DNA of 64,000 nucleotides from Limonium bicolor (Eukaryota > Streptophyta > Magnoliopsida > Caryophyllales > Plumbaginaceae): the NCBI GenBank assembly GCA_023374045.1, contig CM041780.1:173605339-173669338 (forward strand). The letters run 5' to 3'. Below the pieces are notes generated by a model. That model saw only the letters and a list, made by a program, of their open reading frames with translations, ran no database searches and was not told the DNA's origin. The translations under genes and the position numbers were made by a program. Positions 9,626-19,997 of the stretch are shown here, piece after piece; the stretch's first letter is position 1; the number at the start of each line of letters is the position of its first letter.

Positions 9626-10651
9626 CTACTCTTGAGAGATACCAGGGATCTCAGTGTTTTGAGAGTCGCCAGATGAAGAACTTTCTGCAATAGCGCTGTT
9701 TGACATGGCTTTCCTGTTCTTTCCGAATTTCCACCCTTTAGGAAAGCCATGTTTCTTGTAGCAAGTGCTCACATCATGACCTGGTTTGCCACAAAAGGAA
9801 CATGTAGTCTTTCTTCCTCTGTTTTCATTCTGCCATTCAAGTTTCTGTTGTGGTCTGAAACTAGTTTCCATGGTTTTTCCAGAAACAGCATTAGCGAAAG
9901 CAGCAGGAGATTCCTCTTTTCTTTTCTTGCTGCTCTCTCTTTGTCTTTCCTCTGCTAAGACAAGAGCATATCCACTTTCAAGTGAAGGTAACAGATTCAT
10001 AAGCAGGATATTTCCCCTCACATTGACAAAGTTCTCATTTAATCCCATGAGAAAATCCAAGAGTCTATCTTCTTCGAAAAGCTTCTTTAACTTGTCTGTT
10101 TGACCGCATTTGCAGCATTTGCAACTTGAAAATGTCACAACAGAAACCAGTTCATCCCATAATTTCTTCCACTTTGCATAGTACTGACTTACGCTCTCAT
10201 TTTCTTGCTTGAGATTTGCAAGATCTTGTTTGAGGTTGAATCTTCTAGTACCATCAATGCAGTCGTAAGTAGCTAACAAACTATCCCAGATCTCTTTGGC
10301 GGTAGAATGATAAACGTGACTTTCACAGATATCTTTATCAAGAGCATTTAACAACCAGGACATCACAAGGCTGTTGCAGCGATCCCAGTCCTTGGCTTGT
10401 TTTTCATCGGTTTCTGATCTGGTGATAGTTCCATCGACCATCCCAGCTTTGTTCTTTGTTCTTAACGACATCAGTACGGTTCTCTTCCATGTCTGGAAAC
10501 CTGATCCTGTGAATTTCTCTGCCACAACCATCCCAGGATGGTCGGAAGTGTCTACGAAGAGAGGATCTGACATATCGAGTCTGCTTTCTTTCCCTTTGCT
10601 GAGTGCGATTGACTCGAGTATATCTTCGATGGATTTTGATGTCTGTTCCAT
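9626..10651 (-). CDS. gag: Copia-1 Gag (capsid-nucleocapsid) protein
   Basis: A 341-residue intact open frame starting MEQTSKSIED just inside the primer-binding site. It has the Copia capsid fold region (GSGFQTWKRTVLMSL, then KEIWDSLLATYDCIDGTRRF at about 125-144, then the QYYAKWKKLWDEL segment) and a CCHC zinc knuckle of pattern CX2CX4HX4C (CSFCGKPGHDVSTC, about 285-298). Gag forms the cytoplasmic particle and binds the element RNA. It ends at a TAG with pol continuing in the same frame, so the stop is either a mutation of a single gag-pol frame or a regulated gag terminator. Confidence 0.92.
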   Translation of the reverse strand: MEQTSKSIEDILESIALSKGKESRLDMSDPLFVDTSDHPGMVVAEKFTGSGFQTWKRTVLMSLRTKNKAGMVDGTITRSETDEKQAKDWDRCNSLVMSWLLNALDKDICESHVYHSTAKEIWDSLLATYDCIDGTRRFNLKQDLANLKQENESVSQYYAKWKKLWDELVSVVTFSSCKCCKCGQTDKLKKLFEEDRLLDFLMGLNENFVNVRGNILLMNLLPSLESGYALVLAEERQRESSKKRKEESPAAFANAVSGKTMETSFRPQQKLEWQNENRGRKTTCSFCGKPGHDVSTCYKKHGFPKGWKFGKNRKAMSNSAIAESSSSGDSQNTEIPGISQE

Positions 10652-10710
10652 TGTGAGAACGCGGAAGAAGGAAGAAAAAAATAACTAGACAGGATTACCG
10701 TTGAAGACCT

Positions 10711-10722
10711 GCTCTGATACCA
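10711..10722 (-). other. Primer-binding site of Copia-1 (tRNA-Met)
   Basis: The minus strand reads TGGTATCAGAGC directly inside the 5' LTR. It is complementary to the 3' end of plant initiator methionine tRNA, the usual Copia primer. Confidence 0.93.
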
Positions 10723-10991
10723 TGTTGAATTACAAGAATCTCACGCAGTAAACCGAGCAAGAGAAATCAGTCGGTATAGACACAGCGAAGAGCGAAAGCG
10801 ATGTCGGGAGGAGTAAAATCTTCCATTACGTATTTCTAGGGTAAGTGTTTTTCAAAGAGAGAAAGAGGAGATTGTCGTTTAATCTTTTCTTACAGATTCT
10901 AGGTCCTATGTCTATATATAAGAAGAGAAAACGATACATATGTATATAATAGACTAAGTAAGGGACAAAGAAGTAAAATAACATGTTAATA
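10723..10991 (-). repeat. 5' LTR of Copia-1
   Basis: Partner of 5783-6051, one mismatch at 10878. It should carry the element promoter; TATATAAG at about 10915-10922 (plus strand) has no clear orientation. Flanked on the right by the ATATA target duplication. Confidence 0.93.
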
Positions 10992-11114
10992 ATATATGAG
11001 TATTATTGTTCATTTATTATTTCTAGATGTAAAAATTAATTTTACTCTTACTCTCTTATATACTTTTTTGGTGTTGTATAATATTTATCTCTATTATTTA
11101 CTTAGGAATTTTAT

Positions 11115-11353
11115 ATTTCCTCCGTCCTACTTCAATTGTCCCATTTATTTTACAGTACGCTTTTTCACCTTAACATTTAACATCTAACATAAAATAATTT
11201 TATAAATCTAATTTTTGTAGTAGATTCCTTATTAGATTAACTATATATTAGTAAACTTAAATTTATAAAATTATTTATCTTATAGGTTAAATATTGAAGT
11301 CAAACAACATACCAAATAGTAAAAGGGACACTTATGACGGGAAGGAGGTAGTA
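11115..11353. mobile_element. Stowaway-type MITE
   Basis: The left end CCTCCGTCCTACTTCAATTG and the right end GACGGGAAGGAGGTAG are approximate inverse complements around an AT-rich, non-coding 240-bp body. Termini match the plant Stowaway consensus. Ends uncertain by a few bases. Confidence 0.6.
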
Positions 11354-11414
11354 TATAATTTGATTAATATTTTAGGATTTAATTACTTTGTCTATGTTGA
11401 CATATTAGTATCAT

Positions 11415-11645
11415 ATTACTATCCCTCTTGTCATAAGTGTCACTTTTACTATTTAGGCATGTTGTTTGATTTCAATATTTAACAAGATGAAATAATTTTA
11501 TAAATTTAAGTTTATTAGTAATATATAATTAATCTAATATAAAAATCTAATACGAAAAATAGTTTTATAAAATTATTTTATCTTAGACGGAAAAGTGTGT
11601 CATGAAGCAAGCGGAACAATTGAAATGGGACAGAGGAGCAGCATA
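11415..11645. mobile_element. Second Stowaway-type MITE in opposite orientation
   Basis: The left part (CTTGTCATAAGTGTCACTTT) resembles the inverted right end of the preceding MITE. The right part (CAATTGAAATGGGACAGAGG) resembles its inverted left end. The two neighbours therefore look like related copies in opposite orientation, separated by about 60 bp. Confidence 0.5.
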
Positions 11646-14303
11646 TTTATATTATATAGAGGTGAAAAAATAGACTTGTCGAAAGTTAGAGTAAATTAAA
11701 AAGAGGAATCCTATAAGAAATAGATTAGGGGTAGAATTTTGAAAAATAAAATTTAAAAACCAAACATCTTATATATTTTAAAAATAATATAAAGAATGAT
11801 TAAAAATCATCTACTAAGAGAACGATTACAATTATTACAACAAACAAAGCCAACTAGAATATAGACTATTATACGGTGAGACCGTAGCATATAAGTGAAG
11901 GTAGTCTATAGAATCCTATTGCTGCTGAGTTCTTCCTTAGAGGTGAAGACTTGTAGTAATATATGTTCGTCAACACGTTTACATCATTCACATTTCACAC
12001 AGGCACGGTCAACTGGTCATTTCCCTAAACTTCGTGCGCGTCTCTCGTACTAAACAAATCAGATGTGGCCCAAAATATATGGGCCGTCAAATGCAGGCCC
12101 ATTTAGGAAGAAACTCTTTCTGGTGGGTTGCAGGTCCAAACAAAAGCCTATGTATTTGACAGAAGCAAAGCGGTTCTTATGAATTGACTATAAATATCAA
12201 GAGCACGAGGGAACTTAATTAACTCCCGACAGACCATTACCACATATCGATAGATTTTCGATGGATCCATATGGCATGCAAGCTGGATGTCCCTTAATTA
12301 ACTTTGCATTTATTTGACCACGTGCCGTAACAGTATATATATATATATATATATGAACGCCAAACATACAAATAGCAAATATCGATCTACTTAACCAGAG
12401 AATATATAGAAGTACCCATACAATCTGATATGATTGCTCTATTTATAGCCAAACATTGCATATTGGGGGGACAATCCGATGTGATGTGTAAACATATACA
12501 CCAAACTATGTAATATAACTAACAAGCCGGCCCAGCCCGTCCCGGCCCGTCCATATACACAGTGCATTAATTTCATTTGTCTTTGTACTATTCATTTTCG
12601 TGCTATCTATGTTTACATGATCCTTTCCAGAGTAGTACGTTTGTGGTCAATTGTCAAAACAGTTGTCATTATAAAATAGAGGAGACTATATTAAAATTGA
12701 TGTTAGTTGTTAGATTAGTGCTTGGATAAAATGTTTGAACAAATTAGAGTAGAAATAATAGGACCGACACTAAAATAAATATAAAATGCTATTTTAAAAG
12801 CTGAGTCTACAAACAGAGCTATATGTGAGATTTCTTTTGTTTAGTTTAGGTCTGATAAGATTCAGGGCTTAGCAAGAAACCGAGACAAACAGAGAAACGA
12901 AGAATGAACTTTCTGTATATTAAACTTTTGGTGTCGATTGTTTAAAAAAAAAAAAAATCTTTTGGTGTCGACCGTCACACTCTCCAACATAAGAAAGAGC
13001 TATAAATAAACCACTAGCTGACCAGGCCTAAGACCAACGGTCAAAAGAAATAACATAACTAAGATCAACATAATTAAGAAATAGCATACTGTAACAAGGT
13101 CTGTGTCTGTGTTGAGAGTATTGACATTGCTCCACCACTATTGGACTCGTTATATTAGTGAGGTCTTTAATTATTTGACCCCACAGTCAGCTTATAAAAA
13201 CATTCAATAAACGAGTCTAATTTTTACTTGAGTTAAAAGGCATGATTTTATAAATTGACTGGAAGTCCCTATATGTGAAACTGTTTTTGGCCCTGACCAA
13301 TAATTATATACAGAAATCTAAACAGAAATGACCATAGAGAAGCCCAAACAATTTCAAGTAAATCTATCTAATTTCTTATAAGATAGAAAAAAAAGCTGAT
13401 TCATAGTACTACACAACGCAATAGCAACAGACAAAAAAAACCTAATCAGCCTAATATTTGCGATTATACAGCCTAATACCAAAAGAAAAAAAATGAAATC
13501 AAGAAAGGAATCTAATTTAGACATCAACTAGTCAGTCTTTAATAGATGTCTATATTAAAGTAGTTTCTCCTTTCAATATCAGATGATCATATCCATCTAT
13601 CTTTGTCTATATAAAAAGCCCCCAAAAAAGGGGAGGAAACAACATAATTAACGGATGACAAAGAGAGAAAGGGCTCAGTGTTGAGCACTAGGTATTCATG
13701 TAATAACATAACTTAATCTGATATAGAGTGATATGTATATTACATGGGGTCCTTAATTTGATTTATCTTATATGATCGAATAAGGTATAATCATTATATA
13801 GACACACACACACACCTCCATGTTTTACATATTGTCTCATACAGGTTGGTGACAAGCCAGACAAAACCACCACGAATGTAGACTGAAAATATGCTGGAAC
13901 TTATATTATAACATCATCAACATGAAGTTTAAAGCTTCTTTATCAAAAAAAAAAAAAAAACGATATGTATTTTGATATTGATCTTAATGATTTCTGAATC
14001 TAGCTAGCTAATAGTGCTATCTTATCACTTAGAAATGGACATTTTTGTACTCTTCTTTCCTAAACCAGATTCCAGCACTTCTCCAACAATATTACAAATC
14101 TCTTATTTGATTTTGACAACACTACATTATATGGAGATATATACTATTAGATATATGAGTATATGGCCGGCCGTGTGTGGAAAAGCTATCAAAAGTTGGG
14201 TTATTACCTATCAACAAATTATAGCTATCCATAAACACAAGAAATCATCATAAAACATCCTTGATACTCTTCTACTGCATATGTGGTTTGATGTCAAGCA
14301 TTG
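11646..14303. other. Long stretch without recognisable gene
   Basis: 2.7 kb of AT-rich sequence. It holds an (AT)n run at about 12334-12354, a (CA)n run at 13802-13815, a poly(A) run near 12943-12956 and another near 13946-13961. A TATA-box-like CTATATAAAAAG at about 13607-13618 has no coding frame behind it, so I cannot call a promoter. The plus-strand open frame at 14014-14253 has no domain. No tRNA, known miRNA or transposon end was recognised. Confidence 0.4.
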
Positions 14304-14968
14304 TTTTTTTTTTATAATTATAGGCATATGGCCTAGGGTGCCGCAAGGGCAAATTAAACAACACCGACTCAACTCTTACATAACCTTTATAGTCCTACCT
14401 TACACAGACATTACACGAAACATCTTACTATAAAGCCTAGAGATCTTGTTCTAGGGACCTTTGTCCTAGGGACTTTCCTTGACCTCTTCTTACAACCTTT
14501 CCCTTGCATCTCTGACGATATGGCGGACATGCTCGTCTTGGGACCGTCCTACACGCCATCCATTCCTCTTCTAGGCTGGGTAATCGGAGAGTAAACTCCT
14601 TTCCCCCACCACCGTCCTTCACGGCGCACCTCCCTTGCATCTCTGACGACTCTTCCAGGCTGGGTAATCGGAGAGTAAACTCCTTTCCCCCACCACCATC
14701 CTTCACGGCGCACCTCCCTTGTATCTCTGACGACTCTTCCAGGCTGGGTAATCGGAGAGTAAACTCCTTTCCCCCCCCACCATCCTTCACGGCGGCGCAC
14801 CTCCCTTGTATCTCTGACGACTCTTCCAGGCTGGGTAATCGGAGAGTAAACTCCACAATGAGTAATAAGAGAATAAACTCCTTTCCCCCACCAAAGTGGG
14901 TGGTAAGAGGATTCGAACTCAGGACCTTCCGTCCCCTACTTCAGTCCTCCACCACTCGGATGTCAATT
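14304..14968 (-). mobile_element. tRNA-derived SINE with internal tandem expansion
   Basis: On the minus strand the 5' end has tRNA-like pol III boxes: an A-box-like CCGAGTGGTGGAGG (near 14943-14958) and a B-box-like GAGTTCGAATCCT (near 14908-14921), resembling tRNA-Leu or tRNA-Ser. The 3' end, at the left, is an A-run seen as T10 at 14304-14313. The body between carries 84-bp tandem repeats, which makes this copy unusually long for a SINE. A candidate duplication GATGTCAA (14290-14297, 14959-14966) does not abut the tail exactly and is weak support. Confidence 0.5.
14569..14880. repeat. 84-bp tandem repeat inside the SINE
   Basis: Copies of GGCTGGGTAATCGGAGAGTA start at 14574, 14658, 14742 and about 14829, giving periods of 84, 84 and 87 bp. 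A diverged half copy follows to about 14900. Each unit contains AACTCCTTTCCCCCACCACC and CACCTCCCTTG. The unit is a multiple of three, so it gives a repetitive open frame on the minus strand that should not be read as a gene. Confidence 0.85.
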
Positions 14969-14975
14969 ACTTGAA

Positions 14976-16150
14976 TTCTGAGCACTTAACAAGATGAGAG
15001 AAAGCTACGTACAAATGAAAAGAATAGCTGAGTTGGAAGTACAAAAAAATAAAAGTCCTAGACGATAAACAGGACCGTATCTTCGGGTGGTATGAAGTAA
15101 TACAATACATATATTTAGTATATTTAGGTCATTCGGGTCGGGATAATTTAGGGTCACTATTATTTAATGTTATTTGAGTTTGACTAATTTTTAGTTACTA
15201 TTTTTTTGTGACATTCATGTTTGGCTCAGTTTTGAGTCACTACTATTTCTAGTCATTTGAGTTCGATTAATTGGCTTTCGGATTTGACATATTTAAATAT
15301 TTTTGAGTTTCAATCAGGTTTTATATTCAATTAATATGAACAGATTCCAGGTTCGGGTTAAATTTTGATAGCTCTACACAAAAATATCATAATTAGTCCT
15401 ACTACCCGGAATATCACACGTTCTCCCTTTTTAGTTTGTAGTTTGATCCATTTCTTATCTACATAGTTGGGAATATTACATCTTCCCCCCTTTTGCACAC
15501 TTCATAATTAGAAAGATACCATGTATGTATTTGGTGAATTCACGGCCATGAAAAATGAGATATAACTCATCCCTTTTGCTTTATCTTTATTCCTATTAGA
15601 GACTAGCGAAATAATTGCAACACATAAACAAAAGTATGCAAACCCAAAATATTCGATCAATGTCTATGTAGCTATCAGATACTTGTATGGCCTTGAATAA
15701 GCATATTTTTTGATTTTTAAAGAAAGGCCTTAAATAAGCATATAATTCGTTTTTTTGGACCTATGGTAAAATTTCTAGCTAGGACTGTATGTGTATATTT
15801 TCCAGAAAGAATGATCTCTCCTCTTTATTATAAAGTACTTTTTTAGTCAACATGTAATTTTGTAGTGACATGATTTGTGCGGCGTACACGCATATATTCA
15901 TGCGAACTCGACATTTGAATGTAGGAAATCTTTGCGCTTGGGGCAATGACGCAACTAGTGAGGTAAATAACCGAGGCGCGTCAATTGCTGGTTGAAAACT
16001 ATTTCCAAAAAAGACATTCGAATGTAGGAAAATTCCGAAATATTAATTATCATTTATACGGTGGGAATGTTGCGACCTGTGCTTACATTGATTATATAGT
16101 AAGAGTCTTTTAACGGTATTAACTCTTTTGATTACCTAACAAAATGCTAA
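14976..16150. other. No gene seen; possible decayed MITE remnants
   Basis: AT-rich DNA. About 15100-15370 has repeats of GAGTCACTACTATT/GGGTCACTATTATTT and ends in GGTTCGGGTTAAATTTTGATAG, a style seen in decayed hAT MITEs, but no terminal repeat pair was resolved. No coding signal. Confidence 0.35.
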
Positions 16151-16154
16151 TTAA

Positions 16155-16968
16155 AGGTTCTGTTTGACATGACTGTTTTGACAGTATATTTGTAGCATAT
16201 GCGCTGGTATATTTATTGATAGTTTTGCGCTGATATATTTATAGCTGTTTTGAAAACTGTTGTTTGACAGTGTGACATATATGGAGCATAAGTTAGTTAT
16301 ACAATGCGTTTACCGTTTCTGTATTACAATTACAAATATTGTATTACACTATGTAACTTTATTTTGTTAGTAAAAGTAAAAGAAAAAAAATTCACAAACA
16401 ATATATGAGAAAGCAAATAAAATAAAATTTTTAATATAACCAATAAAATTTCAATTTTATTATTTAAGTACAAATAGCAACTTTTAACAATATATTACGA
16501 TTTTCCATAATTTCACTCTAATTCTTATAAATATACAATCGTGAGGACTAGAGTTTCAAATTTTATGATAATGTTGTGTGAATTTATTTAGTTAAATTTT
16601 AACTTTTAATAACATATAAAACTTTGTATGTTAATAAATTAATATAGATTAATATTTTTATATACTTTTTAAGTTTTTCATTAAAGAGATTATTATTAAT
16701 TTTTTATTATATTAATCTCTGTGTTATTATTTTGAAGCATTGTGTAACGTGTAACAAATAACTTAACTTGTAACTAATGTTATAAGATAAGTAGGCGGAA
16801 GTGAAGTGAAGTGAAGGGGTGTTACGTGAAGGAGAAAGCAGCATATGCTACCTCTCAAACATGCTGAAGAGGCGAACAACAAAAAAAATAAAGAAGTCCA
16901 AAAGCATATGCTGGTGCATTTGTGCAGCATATGCTGTTTGCCGAACACAACCAAAGTGGACTACTTAT
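16155..16968. mobile_element. Possible hAT-like non-autonomous element
   Basis: The left side GGTTCTGTTTGACATGACTG and the complement of the right side, GGTTGTGTTCGGCAAACAGC, are similar inverted ends. Both are followed by AGCATATGC motifs (AGCATATGCTG recurs near 16840-16940). The interior is AT-rich and non-coding. The ends are diverged and no target duplication is clear. Confidence 0.4.
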
Positions 16969-16978
16969 TAGTCATGAA

Positions 16979-17448
16979 TAGGGCTGCCCAAAAAATCCAA
17001 AACCGCCGCATCCGATCGAAACTGAAGTAAACCGTACTTGCTTTTATAGGTGCTTGCAGTATGGTTAACCGAATATTAAATTTTCCATAACGGTTAACCG
17101 ATTGTATAAACAATAAAATATTTCAAATATTAATGTTCACCTTATATAATAATTAATGTTAGCAAGGGAATATAAATATAATTATATTTTTTTGTTACAT
17201 GTGTTTGATTTATCACTCATGACTTAAGTAAATGATCAATGTTGTAGTATAATATTAATAGTATGGGTCTCAACAATAAAAAAGTTATACGTCTACACGA
17301 TTAACCGAAAAAACCAAACCGAACCGAACAAAAGATTAACCTGTCTAAACGAAAATGGTAATAGAATTATATTTTAGAAAACCGAAGACCTAGTTAACGG
17401 AAAGCGATTAACTGAATAAAACGGTTAACCTACCATGAGTAACCCTAA
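16979..17448. mobile_element. hAT-type MITE
   Basis: The left end TAGGGCTGCCCAAAAAAT and the complement of the right end, TTAGGGTTACTCATGG, are similar. TCATGAA flanks it at 16972-16978 and 17449-17455; the eighth base is a mismatch. The interior contains repeated GGTTAACCG-like palindromic motifs and ACCGAAC runs and has no coding frame. An 8-bp target site and TAGGG-type ends fit the hAT superfamily. Confidence 0.6.
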
Positions 17449-17455
17449 TCATGAA

Positions 17456-18287
17456 AACGTAATACATACAAATACGTAATAAACTAGCCCAAAAAGTATT
17501 GACGTTTATAATATTAAATACACAATTTTTGTTGTGTATTAAAATAAAAATAATAATATTAATTTATTTTTACTATATTTTCAAGTAATATAGCAATCTT
17601 GATAAGAATCATGAAAAAAGAAAAGAAACAGAAAATAAGAAAAATGTAAAGAAACAGAAGTACATATTCCAAAAAAGCGATTTCCATTTGTGGAGATTAT
17701 ATTGAATTATTCTTCACTACCTTTATTGCTAAATTTTATCACAAACGGACCACGGCCCATATATGAGTTGCAAACCATATTTACACGGAACACGAGAATA
17801 ATACTCACTGCTTTTGCCATAAAAAGTCATATACCATCTTTTATATCACTTTCCCTTTTAGGTTCTCTTTTCTTATGCCCAATGCCTTTGTTCTTTGATG
17901 TTACTGCTGCCTCGCTAAAGTTACGATTGCTGGTGAGGTGCTGAGCACCAACGGGAAATAGTGATGAAGGTTGGACATGGATTGGTACGTATATACTGAT
18001 ATAAAACATGCAGGAGCAAAAGTCGTGTCTAGTTTAGACATTGTTTGGAATTAGCTAAATTACAAGCTTATAAAACTTTAGCACATCAACACCTCTTAAA
18101 ATAAAAATTTTACCCTTCTCTCCTAGACAGGAGCTTCTTCCTGTTCAGCTTCTTCTCTAGTCAACCTTCACGTCTGTCTTTCTTGGTTTTTTTTCCGCCT
18201 CAGTTTTTCGGTTGCCTTCACCTGAACCTCCCTGCCCCTTAGAACTTCGATCTTGGTCCCCACAACCTTTCCCCTCACAATCACTGT
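17456..18287. other. No gene called; target region of Copia-2
   Basis: AT-rich to about 17680, then more balanced sequence. The stretch 18100-18292 is CT-rich and continues, across Copia-2, at 25603. If the element is removed a short open frame crosses the junction, but it has no domain I recognise. Confidence 0.35.
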
Positions 18288-18292
18288 GAAAA

Positions 18293-18559
18293 TGTACGAT
18301 TTGATTCGGAGAAGGGAAATCGTGGAGGAGAAGACGAATCGAGAAGGAGGAAGTCGACGAGAAGTCGAGAGCGATAGAACTGAAAAGAGAAAAGAAATGA
18401 ATCTGTATATTTTCTATTCTGTATTACAAGCTTACAAAGACGAGAATAGAGGACCGAATATAACTACAACTAAGGAACGTTGTTAAACGTCACTAAAGAA
18501 CTAATGACCGTTGATAAACGGTCAAGGGGCAAAAGAGTAAAAACTATACTATCCTAACA
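18293..18559 (-). repeat. 3' LTR of Copia-2
   Basis: 267 bp, plus-strand TGTACGATTT to TATCCTAACA. Partner of 25332-25602. The adjacent plus-strand C-run and TC at 18560-18570 is the element polypurine tract on the minus strand. Confidence 0.92.
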
Positions 18560-18572
18560 CCCCCCCCCTCAA
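18560..18572 (-). other. Polypurine tract of Copia-2
   Basis: The minus strand reads TTGAGGGGGGGGG immediately before the 3' LTR, the plus-strand primer position. Confidence 0.8.
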
Positions 18573-18608
18573 ACCTAAGAAAGAGCTATTTCGTTAGGTT
18601 TGAAGTAT

Positions 18609-19997
18609 TTAACATTCCCATCGATGAAAGTTGATGTTGATAGTCCTTTCCCGGTAAGGCTTTCGTAAACATATCCGCCTTCTGATGTAAGTTTGAAATG
18701 TGCACAACATCAAGAAGCCCAGCCTTGATTTGATCACGAACATAATGGACATCAATTTCAATATGCTTTGTACGTCGTGAAGGACCGGGTTATGAGCGAT
18801 GTATACTGCTGATTTGTTGTCGCACTTCAATGGAATAGGAGTGATGTCGTCTATGCCAAGCTCATTAAGGAGACGGGACAGCCAAGCTAATTCGGTGGTG
18901 ACTCGTCGGAGGGCACGATATTCAGCTTCAGCGGAAGAGAGAGAGACGGAAGCTTGTTTCTTTGACTTCCAAGAGATGGGGGAACCTCCGAATAAAATGT
19001 AATAGCCGCTGACTGACCTGCGAGAGATAGGACATGAAGCCCAGTCAGAGTCACAATACGCTAAAAGAGAGAAGTCAAGTGTGTTGTTTAAGAAAATCCC
19101 ATAACCGAGAGTCCCTTTGATATACTGAAGAACATGTATGGCGGCATCCCAATGACTTTGACAAGGGTTTTGATTGAACTGACTTAGGAGCTGAACACTG
19201 AAATTGAGGTCCGGCCGTGTGTTGATCAAGTAGTTCAACTTGCCAATGAGACGACGGTATTCGGTTGCATCAGGAAGAGGACACTCGTCTTGTAATTGAA
19301 GTTTGGAGCCCGGGGCGAGTGGACTAGCAACCGATCGCTTGGAAGAGATGTTGTAGTCGTTGAGAAGATCAGAAGCGAATTTCGTTTGAGTTATGCCGAC
19401 CCCATGAGAAGTGTAATGGAACTTGAGACCAAGAAAGTAGGTGAGAGTGCCAAGATCTTTAATTTTGAAGGAATTGTGGAGTGTGTTTTTGACTTGAAGG
19501 ATCTTGGTATCATCATTGCCACACAAGAGAATGTCGTCGACATAAACGCCAAGAAAGAGGATGGAGTCTCCGTTGCTCCATTTGAAGAGAGAGTAATCAT
19601 TATCTGAAAGAATAAAACCGAGATTAGTGAGACTAGTTGAAAGTTTAGCATACCACTGGCGTGAGGCTTGTTTCAAACCGTATAAAGATTTTTGCAACTT
19701 GCACACTAAACCATTTGGGGTATTTAAACCATCAGGAACTTTCATGTAGATTTCTTCGTGGAGGTCCCCATGAATGAAGGCGTTGTTGATGTCGAGCTGA
19801 TGAATCCTCCAACGTCGTTTTATGGCAACACTGATTAAAGTTCGAATGGTGGTCATCTTGACAACCGGAGAGAAAGTTTCATGAAAATCCTCTCCTTCCT
19901 TTTGTGTGAATCCGCGAACGACCAAACGAGCTTTGTATCGATCGATGGTACCATCTGCTTTGTGCTTGGTGCGATACACCCACGGCAAGTAATGCAC
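18609..19997 (-). CDS. Copia-2 reverse transcriptase-RNase H segment
   Basis: A 462-residue open frame. Reverse transcriptase motifs: WVYRTKHKADGTIDRYKARL near the start, QLDINNAFIHG (about 67-77), SLYGLKQASRQWY, and YVDDILLCG as the catalytic box (about 152-160). The RNase H follows with YCDSDWASCP, SWKSKKQ, SLSSAEAEYRAL and KCDNKSAVYIAHNP. After the motif ending near LHD the sequence stops resembling the family, so a frameshift has destroyed the last 50 residues or so. The preceding integrase segment is in another frame, joined by a one-base loss near 19985. The open frame therefore lacks a genuine start. Confidence 0.92.
   Translation of the reverse strand: MHYLPWVYRTKHKADGTIDRYKARLVVRGFTQKEGEDFHETFSPVVKMTTIRTLISVAIKRRWRIHQLDINNAFIHGDLHEEIYMKVPDGLNTPNGLVCKLQKSLYGLKQASRQWYAKLSTSLTNLGFILSDNDYSLFKWSNGDSILFLGVYVDDILLCGNDDTKILQVKNTLHNSFKIKDLGTLTYFLGLKFHYTSHGVGITQTKFASDLLNDYNISSKRSVASPLAPGSKLQLQDECPLPDATEYRRLIGKLNYLINTRPDLNFSVQLLSQFNQNPCQSHWDAAIHVLQYIKGTLGYGIFLNNTLDFSLLAYCDSDWASCPISRRSVSGYYILFGGSPISWKSKKQASVSLSSAEAEYRALRRVTTELAWLSRLLNELGIDDITPIPLKCDNKSAVYIAHNPVLHDVQSILKLMSIMFVIKSRLGFLMLCTFQTYIRRRICLRKPYRERTININFHRWEC

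Larger units (their letters stand above)
5778..10996 (-). mobile_element. Young Copia LTR retrotransposon (Copia-1) with its target duplication
   Basis: A complete Ty1/Copia element on the minus strand. It has two 269-bp LTRs, a tRNA-Met primer site beside the right-hand (5') LTR, a polypurine tract beside the left-hand (3') LTR, and gag, protease, integrase, reverse transcriptase and RNase H in Copia order. The flanking duplication is ATATA (5778-5782 and 10992-10996). The two LTRs differ at one base (A at 5938, T at 10878), so insertion was recent. Coding lesions are few: a TAG between gag and pol, a one-base frame change near 7800-7866, and one TAA before RNase H. In this copy the polyprotein could not be made without recoding. 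Confidence 0.95.

Noticed and set aside
9786..10103. Plus-strand open frames over Copia-1 gag
   Set aside because: Antisense shadows of a well-supported gag gene.
13606..13700. Promoter or miRNA precursor after the TATA-like box
   Set aside because: No recognisable mature miRNA, hairpin or coding frame follows.
14437..14856. 139-residue repetitive open frame on the minus strand
   Set aside because: Its repeats are the 84-bp tandem units, whose length is a multiple of three; no protein family is matched.
18253..18486. Plus-strand 77-residue frame over the Copia-2 LTR
   Set aside because: It starts in flank and runs through the LTR; chance open frame.
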